From contig NZ_CP036537.1 in NCBI RefSeq assembly GCF_021184025.1, positions 2,852,001 to 2,916,000 on the forward strand: DNA of 64,000 bases. The letters are read 5' to 3'. The stretch comes from Rhodopseudomonas boonkerdii (lineage in GTDB: Bacteria > Pseudomonadota > Alphaproteobacteria > Rhizobiales > Xanthobacteraceae). Of the stretch, positions 8,065 through 16,519 are shown one piece after another. The position numbers and the translations under genes were made by a program. The notes below the pieces were generated by a model, which ran no database searches, was not told where the DNA came from, and worked only from the letters and a program-made list of their open reading frames with translations. Every line of letters starts with the position of its first letter. Position 1 is the first letter of the stretch.

Positions 8065-11000
8065 ATGACGCTGTCGGAGCTCTGCATCCGCCGGCCGGTG
8101 ATGACGACGCTCATCACCGCAACCATTATCGTTTTCGGTATTTTCGGTTTCCGCCTGCTGCCGGTCTCGGCGCTGCCGAAAGTCGACTTTCCGACCATCG
8201 CGGTGACCGCGACGCTGCCTGGCGCCAGCGCCGATACGATGGCCGCCTCCGTCGCCGGCGTCATCGAACGCCAGCTCTCGACCATTGCTGGCATCTCGTC
8301 GATGTCGTCGTCGTCGTCGCAGGGGACAACCCAGATCACCATTCAGTTCGATCTCAACCGCAGCATCGACGCGGCGGCGCTGGATGTGCAGACGGCGCTG
8401 ACCATCGCGCAGCGGCGATTGCCGATCGAGATGACGATCCCGCCAAGTTTCCGCAAGGTAAATCCTGGCGACTTCCCGATCCTGTTTATTTCACTGAGCT
8501 CGTCCACTCTTCCGCTGTCGTCGGTGAACGAATTCGGCGACATCACCATCGGTCAGGCGCTGTCGCAGATTCCAGGCGTCGCGCAGGTGCTGATCTATGG
8601 CACGCAGAAATTCGCAATCCGCGTTCAGGCCGATCCGGAAGCCGCCGCCGCCCGTGGCCTGTCGCTGGAGGACATCCGCACCGCCGTGGCGCGTGCCAAT
8701 TCCTCGACGCCTGTGGGAACACTGAACGGTCCGAAGCAGGACATCTCCCTGCAGGCTTCGGGGCAAATGACCAAGGCGGCCGATTATAGCCAGATCGTCG
8801 TCGCCTGGCGCAACGGATCTCCGGTCAAGCTCAACGAAGTCGCCAAGATCTACGACGCGGTCGAGAACGACAAGGTCGCGACCTGGCTGAACGGGCAACG
8901 TGCCATCGTGCTCGCGATCCAGAAGCAGCCAGACGCCAACACCGTCGCTGTGGTTGATGCCGTGCGCGAGCGCCTGCCATCGCTGCGTGCGCAGATCCCG
9001 GCCTCGGTCGAAGTCAATACGATGATGGATCGCTCGGTCTCGGTCCGCGAGGCCGTTGCCGACGTCGAAGAGACGCTGATGATTGCCGTAGTGCTGGTCA
9101 TCATCGTGATCTTCCTGTTCCTGCGCTCGGCATCGGCGACCTTCATCCCCGCGCTGGCGGTGCCGATTTCGATCCTCGGCACCTGCGCCGTCATGTATAT
9201 GCTGGATTACTCCATCAACAACATGACGTTGCTGGCGTTGACGCTGTCGGTCGGCTTCGTGGTCGACGACGCCATCGTCATGCTGGAGAACATCGTGCGC
9301 CATATCGAACACGGCATGAAGCCGTTCGAGGCGGCGCTGAAGGGCGCGCGCGAGATCGGCTTCACGATCATCTCGATCACGTTCTCGCTGATCGCTGTGT
9401 TTATCCCGGTGCTGCTGATGGGCGGCATCGTCGGCCGCGTGTTCCGCGAATTCGCCGTCACGATCTCTGTGGCTATCATCGTCTCCGGCTTCGTGTCCCT
9501 GACCTTGACGCCGATGCTGTGCGCCCGTGTCCTCAAGGCGCACGATCCCGATCACAAGGACAATATCGTCCTGCGCCTGTTCGAGCGCATGTTTGCCGCG
9601 TGGCTGCGCGGCTATGAATGGACCCTCGATCGCGTGCTGGCCTACAAGGCGGTCATGCTGATGGTGACCTTCGCCACCCTGGGCGGCACCATCTGGCTTT
9701 ACATGGTCGTGCCGAAGGGATTCTTCCCGCAGGAAGATACGGGTTTTCTGACCGGCATCACGGAAGCCGCCACCGACACGTCGTTCGAAGCCATGAAGCT
9801 GCGCCAGCAGGCACTGGTCGACGTTCTCAAATCCGATCCGGCCGTCGACTATATCAATTCGACTGTCGGTTCCGGCGGCCCCAACGCGACCGCCAATTAC
9901 GGTCGCCTGTTCGTTGCACTGAAACCAAAGAAGGAGCGCGATGCGGCGCCCGTGGTGATGGCGCGGCTGCGCCAGAAGGCGACGGCGGTGCCTGGCCTGC
10001 AGGCCTTCTTCCAGAGTATCCAGAATCTCAATATCGGCGGCCGCCTGTCGAAGAGCCAGTATCAATACGTCCTGCAAAGCAGCGACACCGAGCAGCTGTA
10101 CCGCCTCGCGCCGGACATGCGGGAGGCGATCTCCAGGGTGCCGGGCCTGCTGGACGTGACGACGGATCTCTATATCAAGAACCCGCAGATGACGGTCGAT
10201 ATCGACCGCGAAAAGGCTGCGGTCTACGGCATCACCGTCGATCAAGTGCGCAACCAACTCTACAATGCCTTTGGCGCGCGTCAGATCGGCACGATCTATA
10301 CGCCGACCAACGACTATCAGATCATCCTCGAGGCGCAGCCACAGTTCCGCGTCGATCCGAGCGATCTCTCCAAGCTCTATATGAAGACCGCGGCCAACCA
10401 GACCATTCCGCTGAGCGCGGTGGCGAAACTGGTGCCCACGGTCGGCCCGTTGCAGATCAACCATCAGGGCCAGCAGCCTGCCGTGACGATCTCCTTCAAC
10501 CTGCAGCCCGGCTATTCGCTCGGCTATGCGGTCGATCAGATCACGAAGATCGAAAGCGACAGCAAGCTGCCGGTGACGATCGCGACAGGTTTCTCCGGCA
10601 CCGCGCAGGTGTTCCAGGATAGTTTGCGCGGGCAGGGCGTGCTGATCCTCGCTGCCGTCTTCGCGGCCTTCGTGATCCTCGGCATCCTCTATGAGAGCTT
10701 CATCCATCCGATCACCATCATCTCCGGCCTGCCGTCGGCCGGCATCGGCGCCATCCTGACGCTGATGCTGTTCAAGATGGAGATGTCGGTCATCGCCATG
10801 ATCGGCATCGTCATGCTGGTCGGCATCGTCAAGAAGAACGCCATCATGATGGTTGACTTCGCGCTGGAGCGCCGCCGTGTCGGCCTCTCGGCAGAGCACG
10901 CCATCCGCGAAGCCGCGCTGTTGCGTTTCCGCCCCATCATGATGACCACCTTCGCGGCGATCTTCGGCACGCTGCCGATCGCCATCGGCGCGGGCGCCGG

Positions 11001-11193
11001 TGCCGAACTGCGCCAGCCGCTCGGTGTCGCCGTGGTCGGCGGCCTCTGCCTGTCGCAATTGCTGACGCTGTACATCACCCCGGTGATCTACATCTATCTC
11101 GACCGCATCGATCGCAAGCTGAAGCGGAAGCTGCAGCCGCAGATCGAGGACGACGAGGTTGACGGCCGTCCGCACGCCGTCGCGGCGGAGTGA
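8065..11193 (+). CDS. RND multidrug efflux transporter, AcrB/HAE1 family
   Basis: 1042-residue inner-membrane proton antiporter of the AcrB/MdtB/MexB type, the usual length for the family. It has the 12-helix plan with two large periplasmic loops. TM1 is near the N-terminus (RRPVMTTLITATIIVFGIFG). The transmembrane proton-relay pair DD is in VGFVVDDAIVMLENI, and the TM10-11 segment is VGIVKKNAIMMVDFALE. It starts 3 bases after the adaptor gene. The substrate cannot be read from sequence. A 1238-codon open frame on the opposite strand covers this gene and its neighbour and is rejected as a composition shadow. Confidence 0.94.
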   Translation: MTLSELCIRRPVMTTLITATIIVFGIFGFRLLPVSALPKVDFPTIAVTATLPGASADTMAASVAGVIERQLSTIAGISSMSSSSSQGTTQITIQFDLNRSIDAAALDVQTALTIAQRRLPIEMTIPPSFRKVNPGDFPILFISLSSSTLPLSSVNEFGDITIGQALSQIPGVAQVLIYGTQKFAIRVQADPEAAAARGLSLEDIRTAVARANSSTPVGTLNGPKQDISLQASGQMTKAADYSQIVVAWRNGSPVKLNEVAKIYDAVENDKVATWLNGQRAIVLAIQKQPDANTVAVVDAVRERLPSLRAQIPASVEVNTMMDRSVSVREAVADVEETLMIAVVLVIIVIFLFLRSASATFIPALAVPISILGTCAVMYMLDYSINNMTLLALTLSVGFVVDDAIVMLENIVRHIEHGMKPFEAALKGAREIGFTIISITFSLIAVFIPVLLMGGIVGRVFREFAVTISVAIIVSGFVSLTLTPMLCARVLKAHDPDHKDNIVLRLFERMFAAWLRGYEWTLDRVLAYKAVMLMVTFATLGGTIWLYMVVPKGFFPQEDTGFLTGITEAATDTSFEAMKLRQQALVDVLKSDPAVDYINSTVGSGGPNATANYGRLFVALKPKKERDAAPVVMARLRQKATAVPGLQAFFQSIQNLNIGGRLSKSQYQYVLQSSDTEQLYRLAPDMREAISRVPGLLDVTTDLYIKNPQMTVDIDREKAAVYGITVDQVRNQLYNAFGARQIGTIYTPTNDYQIILEAQPQFRVDPSDLSKLYMKTAANQTIPLSAVAKLVPTVGPLQINHQGQQPAVTISFNLQPGYSLGYAVDQITKIESDSKLPVTIATGFSGTAQVFQDSLRGQGVLILAAVFAAFVILGILYESFIHPITIISGLPSAGIGAILTLMLFKMEMSVIAMIGIVMLVGIVKKNAIMMVDFALERRRVGLSAEHAIREAALLRFRPIMMTTFAAIFGTLPIAIGAGAGAELRQPLGVAVVGGLCLSQLLTLYITPVIYIYLDRIDRKLKRKLQPQIEDDEVDGRPHAVAAE

Positions 11194-11204
11194 TCTCATT
11201 TCGT

Positions 11205-11284
11205 CGGATGGGTTGAGCGCAGCGATACCCATCGCCACTTGCGCAAGTTTCGATGGGTATCGCTTTCGCTCAACCCACCCTACG
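11205..11284. repeat. Palindromic intergenic repeat (GGATGGGTTGAGCG type)
   Basis: Arms GGATGGGTTGAGCGCAGCGA and its near-complement ATCGCTTTCGCTCAACCCAC flank a short core, giving a hairpin just after the pump gene. A related copy is at 40637-40744. It may end the efflux transcript; there is no T-tract. Confidence 0.75.
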
Positions 11285-11319
11285 TACGTCACCCGACCGT
11301 ACCGGACAGGAGCATCACC

Positions 11320-12162
11320 ATGTCGATCAAGGTCCTCTGCGCCGCAGCCGGCTTTGTGCTGCTGCTCGCCGCTCCCGCGCGCGCCAATGAGCCGATCGAG
11401 ATCTTCGACGCCCACATGCACTATAACTGGGAGCCGAAGCCGTATTATCAGCCGGACGAGGTGCTTGAAGTCTTCAAGCGCAATCGTGTCACGGGCATCC
11501 TCGCCACCAGCCGTCCGAACACCGGCACGCATGTGCTGATGGACAAGCAGACGGAGGGCAAGGCGAGCGGTCTGCAGGTGGTGCCGTTCATCCGGCCCTA
11601 TCGCATCCGCGCCGATATCGGCTCGTGGTTCAACGATCCCGTGATCTTCGATCTCGTGCAGGAAGAGTACAGGCGCGGCTATTATCGCGGCGTCGGCGAA
11701 TTCCATCTGACCGGCAAGGCCGCCGATACGGAGATGGTGAAGAAGACCGTCGATTTTGCCGTCGAGAAGAACCTCTATCTGCACGCTCACGCGGATGCCG
11801 AAGCCGTCGAAATCCTGATGCGCCACAATCCGAAGGCGCAGATCATCTGGGCCCATACGGGCTTCAGTCTCGGCCCCGATCGCGTCGCTGCGATGCTCGC
11901 GAAATATCCGAAGCTGTGGGGGGAACTGTCCTATCGCAGCGGCATCGTCGATGGCGGCGGCAAGCTGACGCCGGAATGGCGCCGCCTGTTCGAGACCTAT
12001 CCCGATCGCTTCCTCGTCGGCTCCGACACCTGGGTGCCGGAGCGCTGGGCGAGCTATGACGACATCATGGCCGGCTATCGCGCCTGGCTGGCGCAATTGC
12101 CGCCGGCGATCGCGAAGAAGATCGCCCACGGCAATGCGCGAGCGCTGTTCGCGGAGAAATAG
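11320..12162 (+). CDS. Exported amidohydrolase-family metal-dependent hydrolase
   Basis: 280-residue protein with a cleavable signal peptide (VLCAAAGFVLLLAAPARANE) and a TIM-barrel amidohydrolase-related fold. Metal-ligand candidates are the N-terminal DAHMHYNW, the strand-end His of LHAHADAEAV, the WAHTGFS His, and a late Asp in LVGSDTWVPERW. An AGGAG site precedes the ATG; the open frame upstream to 11239 lies inside the palindromic repeat. Substrate unknown. It is monocistronic, between the efflux operon and convergent dehydrogenase genes. Confidence 0.8.
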   Translation: MSIKVLCAAAGFVLLLAAPARANEPIEIFDAHMHYNWEPKPYYQPDEVLEVFKRNRVTGILATSRPNTGTHVLMDKQTEGKASGLQVVPFIRPYRIRADIGSWFNDPVIFDLVQEEYRRGYYRGVGEFHLTGKAADTEMVKKTVDFAVEKNLYLHAHADAEAVEILMRHNPKAQIIWAHTGFSLGPDRVAAMLAKYPKLWGELSYRSGIVDGGGKLTPEWRRLFETYPDRFLVGSDTWVPERWASYDDIMAGYRAWLAQLPPAIAKKIAHGNARALFAEK

Positions 12163-12163
12163 A

Positions 12164-12209
12164 GCATGATCCCGAAAAGTGGACACCGGTTTTCGGGATA
12201 AGATCATGC
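12164..12209. repeat. Palindromic repeat (GCATGATCCCGAAAA type)
   Basis: GCATGATCCCGAAAA and TTTTCGGGATAAGATCATGC form an inverted repeat around a 10-base loop, right after the amidohydrolase stop. I recognise it as a dispersed element of Bradyrhizobium-like genomes. It lies between two convergent genes and may terminate both. Confidence 0.8.
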
Positions 12210-12234
12210 TTCACGAGAGAAAAAGTCTTCGCAG

Positions 12235-13005
12235 TTATCCTTGCACCGAGAAGCCGCCATCCACGGGAATGGCGGCGCCGGTCACGAAGTCCGACGCGCG
12301 CGATGCGAGGAAGACGGCGATGCCGGCAAAGTCGCCCGGCGCCCCCCATCGCCCCGACGGCGAGCGCGCCAGCACCTTGTCATGCAGGCCATCGACCTCG
12401 CGCCGCGCATTCTGCGTGAGTTCGGTATCGATCCAGCCCGGCAGAACAGCATTGCACTGGATGTTGTCCGGCGCCCAGGCGATGGCGCAGGAGCGGGTGA
12501 ATTGCACGATGCCGCCTTTGCTGGCGCCATAGGCCGGCGAGAAGCTGGCGCCGAAGATCGACATCATCGATCCGATATTGATGATCTTGCCACCGCCGGC
12601 TTCCTTCATGGAGGGATACACCGCCTGCGAAATCACGAACGCACTGGTGAGATTGGTCTTGATGACGCTGTCCCATTCCTCCAGCGCCAGTCTGTCCGGC
12701 GTCTTGCGGACATTCATGCCGGCATTGTTGATCAGGATGTCGATGCGGCCGAACGCCTTCAGCGTGTCGGTGACCAGCGCCTTGACGGTAGCGGCATCGT
12801 TGACATCGAGCGTCAGTGCGATCGCCCGTGCGCCGCTGGCTGCGAGTTCGGCAACGGCCGCATCCGACTTTGCCTGATTGCGTCCGGCAATGACGATCGA
12901 TGCGCCGGCCGAGGCGAGGCCGCGCGCCATGCCGAGCCCGATGCCGCCATTGCCACCGGTGACGATGGCCACGCGGCCGGTGAGATCGAACAGTCCTTTG
13001 GTCAT
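12235..13005 (-). CDS. SDR-family NAD(P)-dependent oxidoreductase (downstream copy)
   Basis: 256-residue classical short-chain dehydrogenase. Cofactor motif TGGNGGIGLG at residues 15-24, NNAG near residue 90, catalytic Ser/Tyr/Lys including YGASKGG, and a C-terminal PVDGGFSVQG. The start MTKGLFDLTG at 13005 is preferred over the longer frame from 13050 because it matches the upstream paralogue. It begins 19 bases after the stop of that paralogue, on the same strand, so the two form an operon. It has the same length and the same ends as the neighbour, a sign of tandem duplication. Substrate unknown. Confidence 0.9.
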   Translation of the reverse strand: MTKGLFDLTGRVAIVTGGNGGIGLGMARGLASAGASIVIAGRNQAKSDAAVAELAASGARAIALTLDVNDAATVKALVTDTLKAFGRIDILINNAGMNVRKTPDRLALEEWDSVIKTNLTSAFVISQAVYPSMKEAGGGKIINIGSMMSIFGASFSPAYGASKGGIVQFTRSCAIAWAPDNIQCNAVLPGWIDTELTQNARREVDGLHDKVLARSPSGRWGAPGDFAGIAVFLASRASDFVTGAAIPVDGGFSVQG

Positions 13006-13024
13006 GGTGTCGTCCTTCGCGAAA

Positions 13025-13795
13025 TCAGCCTTGAATGGAGAAGCCGCCATCGACGGTCAGCGCCGCGCCGTTGACGAAATCGGATGCCGCGCTGGCGAGA
13101 AACACGGCGGCGCCGACGAGGTCGTCCGGCCGGCCCCAGCGTGCGGCGGGCACACGCGACACGATGCGGTCGTGCAGTTCAGGCACGCGCTCCTTGGCGC
13201 GGCTCGTCAGATCGGTGTCGATCCAGCCGGGCAGGATCGCATTGCTCTGGATGTTGTCCGCGGCCCACGCGGTTGCGAGCGAGCGGGTGAATTGCAGGAT
13301 GCCGCCTTTGCTGGCGGCGTAGTTCGCAGCGCCGCCCGCGCCGAGCTGTGCCAGCACCGAGGCGATATTGATGATCTTGCCGCGTCCGCCTTGCTTCATC
13401 GCGGGATAGACGGCCTGCGCGCAGATGAAGGGCGCGGTCATGTTGACGTCGATCACCGTCTGCCAGTCGGCGAGCGTCATCTCCGCGAGCGGCGCAGCGA
13501 TGCTGATGCCGGCATTGTTGATCAGGATATCGATCCGGCCGAAGCGTTCGCGCGTCGCTGCAACCATGTCGGCGACCGAAGCGGTGTCGGTGACGTCGGT
13601 GACGGCAGCGAGAACCCGGTGGCCGTCACGTTCCAGCGATGCCTTCGCCTGCGCCGAGTTCTCGGCATTGCGGTCGGCGATGGTGACCGCCGCACCGGCC
13701 TCAGCCAGCCCGCGCGCCATCGCGAGCCCGATGCCGGCATTGCCGCCTGTGACGATAGCCACCTGGCCTTTAAGATCGAAAAGCTGATTGGTCAC
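13025..13795 (-). CDS. SDR-family NAD(P)-dependent oxidoreductase (upstream copy)
   Basis: 256-residue classical short-chain dehydrogenase, a paralogue of the next gene. Cofactor motif TGGNAGIGLA, NNAG, YAASKGG, and C-terminal TVDGGFSIQG. Two GTG starts are possible: 13795 (MTNQLFDLKG) and 13804 (three residues longer). I prefer 13795 because it aligns with MTKGLFDLTG of the paralogue and gives an identical length. It is the first gene of a two-gene operon. The divergence between copies suggests different substrates, not a fresh duplication. Confidence 0.9.
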   Translation of the reverse strand: MTNQLFDLKGQVAIVTGGNAGIGLAMARGLAEAGAAVTIADRNAENSAQAKASLERDGHRVLAAVTDVTDTASVADMVAATRERFGRIDILINNAGISIAAPLAEMTLADWQTVIDVNMTAPFICAQAVYPAMKQGGRGKIINIASVLAQLGAGGAANYAASKGGILQFTRSLATAWAADNIQSNAILPGWIDTDLTSRAKERVPELHDRIVSRVPAARWGRPDDLVGAAVFLASAASDFVNGAALTVDGGFSIQG

Positions 13796-13887
13796 GCGAT
13801 CCACCCCGTTCCTTGCCGGCGCATTCTGCGGCGCGCCTGAAGGGGATCATCGCAAGTGTGGGGGCGGGAGGAAAGGGGGCGTTGCGA

Positions 13888-14079
13888 TCAAGGTCGCGAC
13901 AGCGCATAGCCGGTTAATCCGAGACCAACAGCAGCAAGTGCAGCGCCGTAATAGGCCCAAGACATCTGGTTGATCATGAAACTCGACTGTGGCCACGGCA
14001 CGAGGCCCGTGCCGTGGCCGATCCAGAGCAGGCCGACCAGTATCGAAAGTATACCGAGAGTGAGTAGGGGCGCGCGCAT
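13888..14079 (-). CDS. Small membrane protein, two predicted helices
   Basis: 63-residue hydrophobic protein with helices at about residues 3-22 (PLLTLGILSILVGLLWIG) and 39-58 (WAYYGAALAAVGLGLTGYAL), joined by a Gly/Pro-rich loop. The frame extends up to 14130, but the ATG at 14079 removes a charged N-terminus and avoids overlap with parE. It lies 47 bases downstream of parE on the same strand. I recall similar short proteins from Bradyrhizobium-like genomes, but no function is known. Confidence 0.6.
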   Translation of the reverse strand: MRAPLLTLGILSILVGLLWIGHGTGLVPWPQSSFMINQMSWAYYGAALAAVGLGLTGYALSRP

Positions 14080-14126
14080 AAGTGGGATACGCGCGTCCCC
14101 ATCGCTTGGTTTCGCGAGGCGATGGC

Positions 14127-16154
14127 TCAAACGTCCAGCAGGTCTTCGCTTGCAAACTCCGCCTTGTCGGAGATGAACGCGAAGCGTGCCTCAGCCTTGG
14201 TGCCCATCAGGCGCTCGACGGAGTCCGCGGTGCCTTCGCGGTCGTCGGGCAGGAGCTGCACGCGCAGCAGCGTGCGGCGCGCCGGGTCCATCGTGGTTTC
14301 CTTCAGCTGCGCCGGCATCATTTCGCCGAGGCCTTTGAAGCGGCCGATATCGACCTTGGCATTGGCGTTGAACTCGCTTCGGAGCAGCGCATCGCGATGC
14401 GCCTCGTCACGTGCATAGACCGTCTTGCTGCCATGGGTGAGGCGATAGAGCGGGGGCACTGCGAGATAGAGGTGGCCCTCGTCGATCAGCTTCGGCATCT
14501 GCCGGTAGAAGAAGGTGATCAGCAGTGATGCGATATGCGCGCCGTCGACGTCGGCGTCGGTCATGATGATGATGCGAGAGTAACGGAGGTCTTCCTCGCG
14601 ATAATGCGCGCCGGTGCCGCAGCCGATGGCCTGCATGAGATCGGCGAGCTGCTGATTGGCGGTCAGCTTGTCCTTGGTCGCCGAGGCGACGTTCAGGATT
14701 TTTCCGCGCAGCGGCAGGATGGCCTGCGTCTTGCGGTCGCGGGCCTGCTTGGCGCTGCCACCGGCCGAGTCGCCCTCGACGATGAACAGTTCCGAGCCCT
14801 CGGTCGCGGTGTTGGTGCAATCGGCCAGCTTGCCGGGCAGGCGCAGCTTCTTCACCGCGGTCTTGCGCGAGGTTTCCTTTTCGGCACGGCGGCGCAGGCG
14901 TTCATCGGCGCGCTCCATGACGAATTCGAGCAGCTTGTTGGCCTGCACCGGATTGCCGGACAGCCAGTGGTCGAACGGGTCCTTGATGGCCTGTTCGACG
15001 ATCTTCTGCGCTTCGGCGGTGGCGAGGCGGTCCTTCGTCTGGCCCTGGAATTCGGGCTCACGCACGAACACCGACAACATGACCGCAGCGCCGACCATCA
15101 CGTCTTCCGAAGTGATGTTGCCTGCGCGCTTGCCCTGGCCGACGCGTTCGGCGTGATCCTTGAGGCCGCGCAGCATGGCGCTGCGCATGCCGGCTTCATG
15201 CGTGCCGCCATCGGGCGTCGGCACGGTGTTGGTGTAGGAGGCCATGAAGCCGTCGGCGTCCGCCGTCCAGGCCACCGCCCATTCGCAGGCGCCATGCGAA
15301 CCGTTGCGGCCGCTCTTACCGGAGAAAATCTCCGGATGTACCAGCGTGTCCGCATGGATCGCCGCGGCGAGATAATCTTTCAGGCCGCCGGGGAAGTGGA
15401 AGGTTGCCTCGGCCGGGCAGTCCTCGATGCCCTTCAGCAGTTCGGGATCGCATTTCCAGCGGATCTCGACGCCGCCGAACAGATAGGCTTTCGAGCGCGC
15501 CATCTTGAAGAGGCGTTGCGGCTTGAAATGTGCCTTGGCGCCGAAGATGTCGGTATCCGGCTTGAAGCGGACGCGGGTGCCGCGGCGGTTATGGACCTTG
15601 CCGAGCTCCTGCAGCTTGCCCTGCGGGATGCCGCGGACAAAGGTCATCTTGTAGAGCTGCTGGTTGCGCGCGACCTCGACCTCGAGCAGCGAGGAGAGGG
15701 CGTTCACCACCGAGACACCGACGCCGTGCAGGCCGCCCGAGGTCTCGTAGACCTTGGAGTCGAACTTGCCGCCAGCATGGAGTGTGCACATGATGACTTC
15801 GAGCGCCGACTTCTTCGGCTGCTTCGGATGTGGATCGACCGGGATGCCGCGGCCGTTGTCCGACACGGTGAGGAAGCCGTCGGCCGCAAGTTCGACCTCG
15901 ATGAAGGTCGCGTGGCCCGCCAGCGCCTCGTCCATCGAGTTGTCGATCACTTCCGCGAATAAGTGGTGAAGTGCCTTTTCGTCCGTTCCCCCGATATACA
16001 TCCCCGGCCGCCGTCGCACCGGCTCGAGACCTTCGAGGACCTCGATGTCGGCGGCAGTGTAGCCTGCCTCCGCATTGGCCGCCTTGGGAGCGGATTTCGC
16101 AGAGGCTGCTCCAAATAGGTCTGTTTTGTCTTTCGGTTTCAGTGCCTTGGCCAT
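14127..16154 (-). CDS. parE: DNA topoisomerase IV subunit B
   Basis: 675-residue ATPase subunit of topoisomerase IV, which decatenates daughter chromosomes. It has a GHKL ATPase domain (LEPVRRRPGMYIGG, EVIDNSMDEALAG with the catalytic Glu and Mg-binding Asn, DNGRGIPVD, GLHGVGVSVVNALS), a transducer domain, and a TOPRIM domain (IVEGDSAGGSAKQARDRK, metal ligands in MTDADVDGAHI). An Ala/Lys-rich N-terminal extension of about 35 residues precedes the conserved core. It lacks the large GyrB insert, which favours ParE over GyrB. Confidence 0.95.
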   Translation of the reverse strand: MAKALKPKDKTDLFGAASAKSAPKAANAEAGYTAADIEVLEGLEPVRRRPGMYIGGTDEKALHHLFAEVIDNSMDEALAGHATFIEVELAADGFLTVSDNGRGIPVDPHPKQPKKSALEVIMCTLHAGGKFDSKVYETSGGLHGVGVSVVNALSSLLEVEVARNQQLYKMTFVRGIPQGKLQELGKVHNRRGTRVRFKPDTDIFGAKAHFKPQRLFKMARSKAYLFGGVEIRWKCDPELLKGIEDCPAEATFHFPGGLKDYLAAAIHADTLVHPEIFSGKSGRNGSHGACEWAVAWTADADGFMASYTNTVPTPDGGTHEAGMRSAMLRGLKDHAERVGQGKRAGNITSEDVMVGAAVMLSVFVREPEFQGQTKDRLATAEAQKIVEQAIKDPFDHWLSGNPVQANKLLEFVMERADERLRRRAEKETSRKTAVKKLRLPGKLADCTNTATEGSELFIVEGDSAGGSAKQARDRKTQAILPLRGKILNVASATKDKLTANQQLADLMQAIGCGTGAHYREEDLRYSRIIIMTDADVDGAHIASLLITFFYRQMPKLIDEGHLYLAVPPLYRLTHGSKTVYARDEAHRDALLRSEFNANAKVDIGRFKGLGEMMPAQLKETTMDPARRTLLRVQLLPDDREGTADSVERLMGTKAEARFAFISDKAEFASEDLLDV

Positions 16155-16519
16155 ATATCTTGAAGTCTTGTATGAGGTGTCGCCGTGGCATGTCGCGGCG
16201 AATCGTTGTTGAGACTATGCCACGACTAGGCTGTCCATGGGCTAACGGACGGCAACGCCGGACTCAAGCCACGGGAGTGGCGCGCCCGGTGCGTAGCACG
16301 ATCTTCACGACCAGCACCATGGCTGCGGATATGATCAGTAAGCCGGTGACGGGAACCGCGAGATAGGCGTGGTCGGTCAAAAGTGTAATGCCAACCCGGC
16401 CGGGAACCTCAGGCCCGCTGGCGGCATGTCGCCTTTAGCTTCGTTTACAATCCTGGATGGTTTGGTGTGATTTTAAATTCTTTTGGGTGTATAATGCGAG
16501 AGCTCGCCGTTCGATAGCG
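16155..16519. other. Intergenic region between chrA and parE
   Basis: 365 bases downstream of chrA and upstream of parE. It contains a weak candidate for a very small membrane-protein frame (16264-16380, minus strand, listed separately). The chrA-proximal end, 16440-16510, is AT-rich. No clear promoter or terminator could be assigned. Confidence 0.4.
16264..16380 (-). CDS. Possible 38-residue membrane peptide
   Basis: Minus-strand frame with a TTG start at 16380 and TGA at 16264-16266. The peptide has one strongly hydrophobic helix (YLAVPVTGLLIISAAMVLVV) then a basic tail, the usual layout of a small single-span protein. There is no ATG in the frame and no good ribosome site, so it may be chance. 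Confidence 0.25.
   Translation of the reverse strand: MTDHAYLAVPVTGLLIISAAMVLVVKIVLRTGRATPVA

Noticed and set aside
8491..12207. 1238-codon open frame on the minus strand
   Set aside because: It lies antisense to the RND pump and amidohydrolase genes, which have clear families. The translation is His/Arg/Asp-rich with no motif, typical of a GC-composition shadow.
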